Below are positions 54,494 to 64,000 of a DNA stretch of 64,000 nucleotides, in pieces. The translations under genes and the position numbers were made by a program. The stretch's first letter is position 1. Every line of letters begins with the position of its first letter. Under the pieces are notes generated by a model, which did no database searches, was not told the origin of the DNA, and saw only the letters and a list, made by a program, of their open reading frames with translations. The stretch comes from Ceratothoa steindachneri (lineage: Eukaryota; Arthropoda; Malacostraca; Isopoda; Cymothoidae), in the NCBI GenBank assembly GCA_963969495.1, contig OZ018324.1, positions 139,682,355-139,746,354 on the forward strand, in the 5' to 3' direction.

Positions 54494-55118
54494 GTAAGTA
54501 CCATTTATCAATACTAAGTCTTGGCTTATCTTAATTGTAACCTGACTAGCCATGTATTAGACGTGGGATAATTAAAACGAAAAAGTTTATCCAAAGATGC
54601 GGTGCTTAAAAGAAGCTCGACCGCATAGCCCCGACAGATTATGTGTCATTACGCTCTTTCCACTGTCCATTTGACTTGCTTTAGTTTAAATACTATACAT
54701 TAACAATGCCTTATCAAATAGCAAATCTTGCCATTTTGTTACCTTCTAGCTATAACACCAGCTATACTTTTTCCATGTAGAATCTTATACCTGGCACCTG
54801 GAGTAGAACTTACTAGATCAAGTTTTTCTAGTCTCTCATTTAACTGATAACTGGCACGAAAAGGCCAAAGAAATAGAGTGCATCTTCCTTTGAATCAATA
54901 TTATACGAGATAAATACAGAAGTTCAATTTCCCAGTCCTTTTAACGCCGTATGTTAGGCGTGATATTCCAAAAGTTTAAACAGGCATAACAATGTATAAA
55001 TCTTTCGCATGAATACCCTTGGACTGTGACCTAAGGTCTCTCTATGGCAAAATGTTTCTTGTAAAATGAAATGAAAATGTTCCCATTCACAAATAATAAC
55101 TTTCGTAGGGTATATATT
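54494..55118. other. Intron sequence, nothing recognised
   Basis: AT-rich intron after exon 10. No exon, RNA gene or recognisable element before the mariner region. Confidence 0.45.
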
Positions 55119-55280
55119 ACGTTGAGGAATATGTTGCGTTTTTTTAAAGTGTTGTTTGAAGTTTGTTGACGTGATTTGTGCACATTAAGAAACTGATAAA
55201 TAATAAGAGAAAAATTTACAAACGTTAGGCTACGGCTCTTAACAGCGTAGACAATTAGGCTTTTGCTTAGGCTAAGTCTT

Positions 55281-56482
55281 GAAAATGAGTAATAAGTCCT
55301 TGCGGTTTATTTAACAGTTAGGTTAATTTAATTTTTGTTTTGTACCCTCAAAATAGAATGTTAAGTTGAAAGAAGGCGCATTTTCGACACTTGTTGTTAA
55401 TCATTTTCAATCGAGACGGGAACAATGCAAACGCATCCAAAGCTCGTCGCGATATTTGTGCTGTGTACGGAGAAAATGCTTTATCAGAAGGACGGCTCAA
55501 TGGTAGTTTTCACGTTTCAAAAACGGTCATTTCAATCTTAATGACGAAGAACGTTCTGATCGCCCCACTAAGTTGGATGAAGATCGATTGAAAGTGCTTC
55601 ATGAAAATTCCTTAATTGACCAGAGAATTTGCTGTACAATTGGCGTGTGATCAGAAAACTGTAGGGAATCACCTTCATTCGATTGCGAAAGTGCAAAAAC
55701 TCGGTGCTTGAGTTCCCCACGCTTCGAGGGAAAGCAACAAACTTCAACAATCTACGATTTCCGCAGGTTTGCTTGCTCGTCACAAGGCTACTCGTGGTTA
55801 TAAGAACAGACTTCTTCAACGCATTATCACTAGACGAAATGTAGTGTTTGTCAACATAAACCATCGAAAACAATGGTTAGCTCCAATAAAAAAAAACACT
55901 TCTGCGACTAAAGCAAGGACTTCATCCACGGAAGAAGATGCTGTGTGAGTGGTAGGATTGAGAAGGCATCATTCTTTATGAGCTCCTTGCGAAAAACGAT
56001 CGTCCCTGCAGAACTCTACGTTCAACAAATGTATCGAATCTCCGAAGTTATTCGGCGAGAAGCCACCTCATAGACGTCAAGTCCTTCTGCAACACGACAA
56101 TGCTCGTCTTCACATTGCCAATATGACAAAAGATGCTATCCAAATGCCTAATTGAGAAATCCTGCCGCATCCTCCATATTCGCCAGCCTTGGCTCCATCG
56201 TATTTCCATCTGTTCCGATCGCCCTCCAACAATTTGCACAATATTTCGTTTAATACTCATGTGGAATTAAGAACCTAGTTAGACGAATGCTTAGTCAAAA
56301 TCCAGAGATTTTTACTGCAAATGCCTCGAAAAAATAGTTGAACATTGTGAAGAAGTCGTAAATAACAACGGAGAATACATTATTGATTAAATTGCATATT
56401 ATCAATTAAAAATCGTTTTTCTAAAATTGTTAATGGTAATGAATAAATTTGATAAAACCGCAAGAACTTATTCCTCAACCCA
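55281..56482 (+). mobile_element. Mariner (irritans-type) DNA transposon, dead
   Basis: About 1.2 kb, the usual mariner size. The right inverted repeat (56452-56482, ataaaaccgcaagaacttattcctcaaccca) matches, in reverse complement, the left end gagtaataagtccttgcggttta (55287-55309). A second, poorer left match lies further out (gttgaggaatatgttgcgttttttt, 55121-55145). TA-rich flanks occur at both ends. The transposase inside is a pseudogene. Confidence 0.8.
55390..56390 (+). pseudogene. Mariner transposase pseudogene
   Basis: Recognisable blocks in shifting frames: FNRDGNNANASKARRDICAVYGEN (in two parts, 55400-55465; helix-turn-helix region), KLDEDR-like (55571-55590), GKVQKLG-WVPHA (55686-55725), LLARHKATRGYKN-F (55770-55815), the C-terminal DNA segment with the catalytic Asp (QHDNARLHIAN, 56092-56125), LPHPPYSPALAPSYFHLFRS (56162-56220) and NNNGEYIID then TAA at 56390. 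All reading frames are interrupted. The first catalytic Asp region is not recognisable. Confidence 0.8.
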
Positions 56483-56639
56483 ATATATTTTTCCATATCC
56501 ATGTTCATTTTCTTGCATTAAGGCAAGAAAAATAATAATCGCAATTCATTTAAATTGTGGAAAACTTTTCGGGTATGTTGAACTCCCATAAGTCTTAACC
56601 AATTGTCTTTAGAGATTTTTTAAGAACATAAAATAGAAA

Positions 56640-56890
56640 TTTTAATCGCAATGGGAATGCTTCAGGTTTTCTCTCCTTAAAATCTTCCAGTAGGTTTTGT
56701 TTGTTTTAACTGGATGGTAGGGCTTAACCCCTATGCCCGAGTGCGCTTCTTTATTGTTCTCTTTTTTCTGTGCTTTTTATTTTTAGCCTTTGTTTCTGTT
56801 TTTATCTTTTCTTTTTACTTGGCTAGTATTAGGTTGTATGAATTTTGCTCTAGTAGCCGGGATGGCCTCTTAAAAAAATTATTGGAGGGT
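56640..56890 (+). mobile_element. Probable family 1 3' UTR fragment
   Basis: T-rich UTR followed by ggctagtattaggttgta, a decayed stem-loop (gaattttgctctagtagccgggatgg) and ctcttaaaaaaatt, in the same order as other family 1 termini. Confidence 0.5.
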
Positions 56891-57329
56891 GAGGAAACAT
56901 GTCTACTAGGGACGCGTGATGGTGCAACTCAAAGATGTTTGATCTTGGGATTTGGAAAAAGATTATATCGACTTTAACGATGCAATTCATCTAAATTTGC
57001 TCAAAGTTCATTTTTCTTTACTTGTTTTAGGGGCTAGGTGCTATTTCCTCCTCAAAGATTAAAGTTGAAAATCTAATAAGGAAACTTGGATAAACGATCG
57101 AGTATACGAAAGATACAAACGCAATGTTAAAATCTTGACAAAATATCTGAACTTCACCGTTTTGTGTTTACTCTTACGAGTACGATAAACTAATATACAA
57201 AGTTTAGGCCTTAACTATTATCACGCAATTTGTTAGTTTGTAAATTTGTATGTAAAGATTTAAATAAAAATTTTATAATATACTGCAATAGATCAATCCA
57301 TTATATGCAAATGGAGATTTATCCCAAGG

Positions 57330-57775
57330 GAAATTTCACTTAGTATATCAGACAATGGCTTCGCCATTCCCCTTTACGGGGGAGCTTGCGCTTCGCTACT
57401 GGGATTAAAATTTAAAATCTAAAAATGCACCCATAGTCAAATTTTTACATTTTTCTGAACTTCGCCAATTTTAATAATTTAAAAGAACTCTAAACTAAAT
57501 TCCCCCCTTTCAAAATATCATGTTGCTAAAATATATTTACAGATATATAAAAATATATCTAAACTTCACCATTTGTTATTCTTTGAGTTTTACAACATTC
57601 ACAATTTATGCACTTATATTTATTTCTAAACTTCACCATTTTTTTTTATGTTAAAAAAGAATTATTAGATAACTTTGATAAAAAAAAGTCATAACCAAAC
57701 TAAGATGAAATTATTATTCAACTACTCAAAACAATCCCCTTCTTAAATTATAGTTAGGGATGTTGATGAAGAGTG
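57330..57775 (-). repeat. AT-rich dispersed repeat, minus orientation
   Basis: Reverse-complement counterpart of 6100-6725. It shares the GC-richer end with the hairpin (aatggcttcgccatt, 57355-57369), repeated taaacttcaccatt motifs, aactctaaactaaattcccccc, and caatccccttcttaaattatagttaggg. It is about 51 kb from its partner. Confidence 0.7.
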
Positions 57776-58398
57776 CAAATTTGAGTTTGTAAGGAAATAT
57801 ATTTTTTTAGTGTTAGTAAACCAAGTTATGCGTGGTGAACCTTTAGAATCTATATAGTTAAATTATTTGTCTAGCTATGCACATACTGTCAAGATGTTTG
57901 GCAAAATGCATCTAGTCTAAAGGAAACTAAAGGAAATTTATGTAAAGAATTTCCCGCAAATATCTAGTTTATTTGGTACAACAAATATAACTTTTCTTAG
58001 ATTGATGGGTACTTTCCTTGTTTATACTATCTTGGCTTATTCCTTTTATATTTATACGCCTAAAGATTGTCTTTGGCTTTAAAAAAAATCGCCCGTTTTT
58101 ATGTGGAATTTGTAAGGCTTGCCTGATGTCCTTAACCCATTTCTTAAAATTTAGACCTCCTGGTAAGATTAAAACAACCGACTGAAACTCTTAAAATTCC
58201 TTTGTAAACGCGTATCTACTAATCTAATAGTTTACATTCGGGGTAGATTGCAGTCCTTGAAGCAATCATCTCAAATTAAAAGTGATGGGATGCCATTGAC
58301 GGAATTTTAAGTTATCGCTAACGTGGAATCTTGAGTGGATGCAGTCAAATTAGATTGAACTAAGCTCAAATTTACTTGAATCCCTTGTTATTTTGTAG
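57776..58398. other. Intron before exon 11
   Basis: AT-rich; ends with the acceptor gttattttgtag. Nothing else is seen. Confidence 0.45.
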
Positions 58399-58485
58399 GA
58401 GTGGGGAAATTAAATAATTTTACTCCACTCTCTAACATAGAAAAACTCGTGCAAGAAATGAGGAAAGCACTGAATCACTTCAATA
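58399..58485 (+). CDS. Host gene exon 11, short (phase 1-1, weak donor)
   Basis: Acceptor cttgttattttgtag is good. The only phase-compatible donor before the in-frame stop is aata/gttata, a poor match to consensus. It would encode VGKLNNFTPLSNIEKLV, then QEMRKALNHFN (87 bases). It is only 87 bases upstream of exon 12, so an intron of that size separates them. Kept because acceptor, phase and coding look agree. Confidence 0.45.
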
Positions 58486-58572
58486 GTTATAGCTTTACAA
58501 TTTAGAGTAGCCACTATCCATTAGCTACTGAGCATTTTAATCCTCCTCCAACTCCTATCCTTTTAATTTCAG

Positions 58573-58641
58573 AAATGCTGATAAGGCTGAAGTTTAAGCC
58601 GTCAGATGACTCTAGTTCAGCAAGAACGCGGCCTGTGAGAG
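58573..58641 (+). CDS. Host gene exon 12, 69-base micro-exon (phase 1-1)
   Basis: Strong acceptor ccttttaatttcag and donor gagag/gtaaga. Open phase-1 frame MLIRLKFKPSDDSSSARTRP plus VR: basic start and Ser-rich end. Followed by an intron of about 2.9 kb holding retroelement fragments before the terminal exon. Confidence 0.7.
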
Positions 58642-59540
58642 GTAAGACTTCTTCAATATGTCTAGTCACAAAACCTCTAAAAATAGCAGTTAAATACCGT
58701 ACAAGTGACTGGGATGTAAAAATTGTGGTTACAAACCTTTGAATATCTTAAGCCATACATGGAAACCATAGTGAAAAATCGACTAAGATATATATCGTAA
58801 CTTTTAGGGCACCCTTTATGGGGCGCACCCTTCTATAACTTCAAGCGTAGATCTTAACTGGTTATCATTCAAGCTTGCAGAGATGGGCTTTTACCAAATG
58901 CTAGGTTGACTCGCAACAGGCAGTTCGGCGGAGCTGTAGGATATAAAATGCTCAGATTCCCGATTAATGCCTAGATGAGAGTAAAAATTCGAAGCTTCAG
59001 CTTTCAATTTTAAAAAAAGCTGACGTCCTGAGTTACGCATCTTCTACTTAAGGTCTTTTTGACTTGAAGAGTTATTGGCCGTCCTTCAGTTTAGTACTAC
59101 AAAGAGTTTCTTCCTTTCGGCATAGAGCACCTATGTCTCGGAGGCTAGAACGTCAAAGTACGAGCAACAGCCACAGAAGCTTACCCTTTTAAACTGTTAA
59201 CTGCCACCAAGAAAGCAACACGTTCGCTCTTCAATAATGCCAGTAGTTGTGTATCATCACTGCCACACTGTCAGCTGAAACCTGGGGCTTTGTATATTGA
59301 ACTATTTTGTAAGTTTCAACATTCCCATTTTGCTTTCTGATCAGCACGGTGGCCACACACGGAGCTACCTTATATAGACTGTAGTACTTGGTATCCGAAA
59401 GAATTCCCAATACTTCCGGCCGGACTTCAAATTAGGAAAGTCCTGTCACTTGTTTATCCAGAAATCTATGAAAGGTACCGAGAAATTTGTTGGTGCTCTT
59501 TCCCCTCGTCCCCACTCAGCAATACTTGACATTTTATATG
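58642..59540. other. Intron with unclassified GC-richer block
   Basis: From about 58800 to 59540 the sequence is richer in GC than its surroundings and looks repeat-derived, ending ccccactcagcaatacttg, similar to 21318-21336. On the minus strand it hints at a retroelement pol fragment, but no motif is clear enough to name it. Confidence 0.35.
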
Positions 59541-59796
59541 TTTAAGTATCATGTTTTTTTTATTTCTTATATATAATTTATTTATTTTATTGATATAATC
59601 ACTCTTTATATGATTATTTATTATATCATAGCTTTATTAAAATTATTAATTAGTACTATTAAATTTATTATTACTGTGCTGTTTAGATTATTACTTACAT
59701 TATTTATCATTATGCATCATAATTATTTATTTGCAGTATTAATTACTAATTTGCTATTAATATTATTTATTATAATAATTGTTTATTATAATAGTT
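59541..59796. repeat. Very AT-rich low-complexity stretch
   Basis: Almost only A and T (tattatttat-type runs). The similar stretch at 21335-21480 also precedes a truncated family 1 copy. Confidence 0.7.
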
Positions 59797-60830
59797 GTGT
59801 ACACGGATGGCTCCAAAAGCCAAGGAGGAGTCGGTTTCCACGCCATGACCCCTCTGTTTGAAGTCGGTGGGTCCCTACCAAACGCTTGCTTTGTCTTTAC
59901 TGCCGAGCAGATTGCACTACCCCGCTCAATTCAGAGACCGGATTGTGATCTATAAAGGCTCACAAAGCGTCCCGAGTACTCTTGGGGAAGTGAAGTTTGC
60001 ACATTCCCTGGTTCGACCTATTCACGGCACAAACTTTTTCTCGAGGCGGCAGGATGTCTAGTTTATCTTATGCTGGGTTCGTGAAATTTGGGAATTGCAC
60101 GGAATGAGCACACTGAGAGCGGAAATCCCTTAGTGAGGCCAAGGCGACAAGACCAGCGTTTAGCCGTTTATAACGCCGATTACAAGGCAGGAAGACGAGC
60201 AGCCCTCTTGGAAACTTTATCAAGAAGATGAGAGAGGGACAAGGGGAACGTAAAAAAATACGTGCCATTGCTCCACGATTCTTCCCATGCACCTACCCCC
60301 TTCAATGCCACTACGGCTTTAGGTAGTTTTAGATGGTCGCTTATTGGACATGCACTCGGAACGAACCACAACTTGATGGAGCACTTGCCTATACCTTATT
60401 GCAATGACTGCGTTGTCCCCTAGACTGTTTGGCACATTCTTGTGCAATATCCCAGTCTGGGTGATGTTTACCCAAGTTGCCTGTTCAGGTACCAGAACAA
60501 GCGTTCGCTACCACTTGTCCCTTTTACTTGGAACTGGTTCCTGTGCAGACGTGTGGAAGATGAAATTTTTTTGGAGGAGGCTGCCCCCTTCCACTTTGAC
60601 ACTTTTTTTCGGGCGCATGTTCCTGCGGCCTAACCCGACGCCGGAGCGCATTTCACTTGTTTTTTTTTTTTGGAGTCTATGCTTTTTTATTTGTAGTTTT
60701 TTTAGCTTGTACCTTACCTCTTTTTTTCTTTATTTACATTTTTAAAATTTTTCCTAGTATTAGGTTGTAGCGTGATTACGGTGACTTTTACCTTAGTAAG
60801 CAGTCACTAAATGAGCTTAAAAAAATTAAT
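59797..60830 (+). mobile_element. Family 1 3' fragment from RNase H onward
   Basis: Starts abruptly in AT-rich DNA at the RNase H YTDGSK motif (gtgtacacggatggctccaaa). Runs through GGVGFHAM, VFTAEQIAL (catalytic Glu kept), a decayed remainder, the CCHC region (CNDCVVP...TVWHILVQ, 60400-60450, last Cys lost) and a 3' end with compensated stem-loop (GGTGACT 60780-60786, AGTCACT 60802-60808) and A-rich tail. Confidence 0.8.
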
Positions 60831-61335
60831 GTCACTTGTGCTCTGCTCGGTGCTTGTACAGACATGTTGACCGACTTTATGTACAAGGTCCTCCTCTTCC
60901 ATTTTATGAGACTGACTTTGTATTTGCTCACATGTTCCTGCTCCGGGAGTAGCCCGTCCTCCCGCTGATGCCGTAACGTACTCGTTTCTTGCATTTTTGG
61001 TAGTTTCCTTTAATTTTTTTCTGGAGGTTTCCTATTTGCAATGGGGAGCTTTTATTATAGAGTAGTATTAGACTGTAGCGTAATTTAGGAGACTTTTGCT
61101 AAAGTAGGCAGTCGCCATATAGTCTCTTTAGAAAAAATAGCCCGTGTTGCAGCGTGCTTCCTTCTTCGTCCCGCCTTTGTTTGTTCTTATTTTTTAATTT
61201 TCTTTAGTTTTTCTTTTATTTATTTACTTTAGTTTTGTAAATTTTCAAGTACCCTTGTACTAGCCTGAATTTAAATTTTGGTTGATTATAGCCTTGAAGG
61301 CATTCAACAGATGCGCTGTAAAGAGTAGGGCTAAA
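60831..61335 (+). mobile_element. Two stacked family 1 3'-end fragments
   Basis: The first (60831-61138) has C-terminal remnants, agtagtattagactgtagcg and the stem-loop region aggagacttttgctaaagtaggcagtcgcc (61088-61117), then tctctttagaaaaaat. The second (61139-61335) is a T-rich UTR with ctagcctgaatt and a poorly preserved terminal region (gccttgaaggcattc). No coding sequence remains. Confidence 0.6.
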
Positions 61336-61570
61336 TATGCATTTAAAAATGGATTAGTAAACTGGTAAACTCGGTTTGCTTAACTTCTATACTTAAGGAA
61401 CTACCTTTATTGATAAAATAAACATAAGCTATACAAGAATTTTGGTTCGTATTAAACTAACCTTTCATACCATTCCCATTCAGTAAAAGAATTATATCTT
61501 TAACCTAGTGTTCTTTTTTAAATAATAATTAACCCTCATTCTTGCATTTATATTTTTCTTCCTATTTCAG
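61336..61570. other. Intron before terminal exon
   Basis: AT-rich sequence ending in the strong acceptor tttttcttcctatttcag. Confidence 0.5.
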
Positions 61571-62505
61571 GTAATTTTAGAAGTGGGCAACAGTTTGATG
61601 ACGTAAATGTCGGTGCATCTACCTCACGAACTCGCTCAGAAGAACCTCAGCGTGAAGGGACTTATTCACCGACAGCTCAAGAATTCTGGGAGGACGAAAA
61701 AGATCGACGAACAATGGAATTAAATACGGTCTATCTGCCGGAGGACGAAAGTCGAACAAGAGCAACACTCCGTACTTGTCACAGGCACCTATTTCCACTC
61801 ACGATTAAAGGTGTTCCACTACAAACTGTATATTTGGTGCTTTCACCCGGATGGTCCTGCGTTATCAAGAAGTACCCTGAGAGTAACGTCCCCAGCATCG
61901 GATTTCTGCGACAGTTTTCACAAGTTGTAGAAAGCCACCTGCTTTTACCTACTGAACAAATGTTTACTGTAAATGAATTTCATCCTCAATTGTGGTATAG
62001 ATTCTTAAAAAAAGACCTTACTCCCATCGCTCCTCCAACTACAGCAATTGCCAGAGACGATCAGAGACGCAAAGGCCGATTAAAAGCTTCAGGAAAAGAA
62101 GCTAAAAATTCTCCTCTCGCGCGATTTTGGAATGACCGACGCTGGTTCCACATTGGTCTCGTGGATGACAATATTAACAAGGGATTTTTCTATTATTCAG
62201 ACAGGCACGACATATATAAAGTAATTCTGCCTAACTCTCGCATTCAAGACGAGACACTAAGAAGCCTGAAACACACCCGCCCTATGATTGTCGAATGGGA
62301 GAATTATATTAGACATGATCCAGTAGATGAAAATTGCGAGTACGATAAATTCGAGTTATTTTCAAACAAAAATGCAGCATATCAGAGGACTCAAAACGCC
62401 AGAATATTCAAATCAGGTCCATGCAAGTACTCTATCGCAGTGTCAAAGATGAGACTGCAAGAGGAGCGTAGAAAACATTATATGGATACTAGCCAAAGGT
62501 TTTAA
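61571..62505 (+). CDS. Host gene terminal exon, orphan domain
   Basis: Enters in phase 1 after ctatttcag and encodes 311 residues to TAA at 62503-62505. The first 50 are hydrophilic (GASTSRTRSEEPQREGTYSP); then comes a compact-looking region with many aromatic residues: HLFPLTIKGVPLQTVYLVLS, PGWSCVIKKYPE, FHPQLWYRFLKKD, a basic linker (DDQRRKGRLKASGKEAKN), RRWFHIGLVDDNINKGFFYY, MIVEWENYIRHDP, a possible zinc-type GPCKYS near the end and a basic C-terminus. The balanced composition suggests a folded domain. No family recognised. A 246-codon-plus exon this long in AT-rich DNA is very unlikely by chance. Confidence 0.88.
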
Positions 62506-62514
62506 TTGATTTAA

Positions 62515-62520
62515 CAAATA
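62515..62520 (+). terminator. Polyadenylation signal of the host gene
   Basis: AATAAA ten bases after the stop codon (aacaaataaagg); another AATAAA lies at about 62650. Either could direct 3' processing; the first would give an unusually short 3' UTR. Confidence 0.55.
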
Positions 62521-64000
62521 AAGGATAATGTATAGGCATGGCACCTAGCGTAATCTGTAACCTCTGCATAAATTGCTAATTAATGGCCTTAATCGTGCTA
62601 TTTAATTATTTTAAACCATTTCTAGACTTAATTAATTTTAATCCATATTAAATAAAGAATTTCTTGTCATATTCTTGTTTTATAGATGGATAAGTTTAAT
62701 GCATTTTACTGTAAACGTATTTTACCGTTTTAGATACTTTTATAATGTCTTGCTACCTTTAAGGATCATTTTGTCAGGCCTCCGTTTTTAATGATCATTA
62801 AATTTTTTAATCCTGCAAATTGTGCTTGATTAATACCTAATGTTCTGACGCTAAAAAGAAAATTCGTAGGCGAAAATATTTTTAGGATAATAAAATTCTT
62901 ACACCAAAGAGTGAAGTCAAGTTGAAACAGTCTGTGAGCTGAAAATGTTGAATACATTCAAATTCAAAGTCTTGATGGGGAACAATACGCTATTCCATTT
63001 TCTTCTAGAGTAATTTACATCAAAAGATCTTTTACTCTTAATGATTTTATTATTTAACGACAAACTCTACTTTAGTTATGTAATTGTAATATTTTTCTTT
63101 TATTGATCTAGAAAAAACTGCAAATGTGTGATGTAAATTGGACAAATTTCCCGGAGATAGACTACGGTTTTGCTGAAATAAATTAAGAGGCTAAATGTGA
63201 GGAATCATTTATCAGAGGATCGATAGTCGTCTAGCGAACTAGTACGACAGCAATTCTTGGATTATATTTAAATTACACTAAAGTGCCAAAGGTTATCTGG
63301 GCACTTATTTGCTGTAACTAGATGTTGCACGATTCCATAAGTGAACGAATTAATCCTTGGAGAGATTTGCTCATGCAGGCTCTTTAGCTGTCCACAGTTC
63401 AATGATATTTGTAGAAGCTAGATATTGGATCTGAAAATAAATTTCACCCAGCTGCACTACATAGCGATTCGTGTTAATGAAAGCAACGGCATTTATCAAA
63501 CCTCAAGTATGATTGTCGAACAAACTAAGGCTAACTTAGATCCGATCATTTGTAGAATTATTCTGTAGGAAAGGAAAATCATGGCGCTATATAAAATACA
63601 CTTATGAATGCAAATGGTGAGCAGGGAATGCGACATAGCAGCCACCTTTGCTCAATAGTTAAGCAGAACAAAGAAAAAAAAAAACCGAATACTCACTCTT
63701 AAATAGATTCACCTCCGGCCCGAACAAAGGAGGAGGAACCTTATTGAGAAGCTAAGCCCATGAACGTGTGCGGTCTTGACAACGAGCGCGATCGATATAT
63801 TTTTCCGAAATGATGAACCTGGAATAACTGTACCCTACCACTTATTGGAAATAGACCATGGGGCCCCCCATTTACACAGTCACGGTCCCTTGTGCAGCGT
63901 AGTTTCACAAGTGTTAGTCACTTTGGTACATTTTTCTTCCATAATCCATGAAAGCTAAAGAACCCTGCCTGAAAATCAATAGATGTTTGGTAACGACTCT
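62521..64000. other. 3' flank, no gene recognised
   Basis: AT-rich sequence after the terminal exon. The short open frames here (for example 63776-63958) have no coding features, splice sites or matches I recognise. Confidence 0.5.

Noticed and set aside
58800..59540. LTR retrotransposon pol on the minus strand
   Set aside because: Some protein-like stretches but no protease, RT or integrase motif that I can name, and no LTR.
5788..62505. Assignment to the aphid bicycle gene family
   Set aside because: Phase-1 exons recall it, but the paired C-Y-C motifs are not seen, a basic NLS-like exon is present, no signal peptide is in the window and the terminal exon is far too long.
63776..63958. 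Downstream small gene
   Set aside because: Composition and context give no coding support.

Overview
The window is animal nuclear DNA, most likely from an arthropod (a chelicerate is only a guess, made from the style of the retroelements). The unique sequence is AT-rich, spliceosomal exons are visible (pyrimidine-rich tracts before AG, then GTAAGT-type donors), and the rest is dominated by non-LTR retrotransposons, one mariner and small tandem repeats. There is no sign of bacterial gene organisation, CRISPR, rRNA or tRNA.

A single host gene appears to run left to right through almost the whole window. I find twelve internal coding exons (5788 to 58641) and a long terminal exon (61571-62505, stop TAA, AATAAA just after it). 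Each internal exon has a length divisible by 3, and each can be read with phase-1 introns on both sides. Together they encode about 1045 residues of a protein I do not recognise; the 5' end of the gene is outside the window. Five of the exons end in a similar module: a leucine-rich stretch, then C-x-H or a decayed version, then a short hydrophobic tail at the splice site. Introns range from 84 bases to over 12 kb, and the long ones are filled with transposons. This phase-1 modular gene is the most interesting object in the window.

The transposon layer is mainly one GC-rich non-LTR family (family 1). It has a leader, a gag-like ORF1 with three zinc knuckles, an ORF2 with AP-endonuclease, reverse transcriptase, RNase H and a C-terminal CCHC motif, two small 3' hairpins and an A-rich tail. 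The best copy is 41890-48825, with a 1193-residue ORF2 and a 26-A tail. A second near full-length copy is 30567-37100. About fifteen more are truncated, deleted or reduced to 3' ends. All but one (17040-19215) lie in the same orientation as the host gene, and several are stacked end to end, a new copy starting at or just after the A-rich tail of the previous one. Many copies carry private tandem-repeat expansions: a 16-bp array at 73-500, a 15-bp array at 9396-10200, a 12-bp array at 34789-34848, a 23-25-bp array at 49780-49862 and a 10-bp array at 50921-50969.

Other elements are a different I-like non-LTR element (25398-30230), fragments of further non-LTR elements (13850-14100 plus, 37110-37870 minus), a Tc1-type transposase remnant (30428-30565, minus), a dead irritans-type mariner (about 55281-56482) and an AT-rich dispersed repeat present as two oppositely oriented copies (6100-6725 and 57330-57775). 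Beyond 62520 I see no gene.
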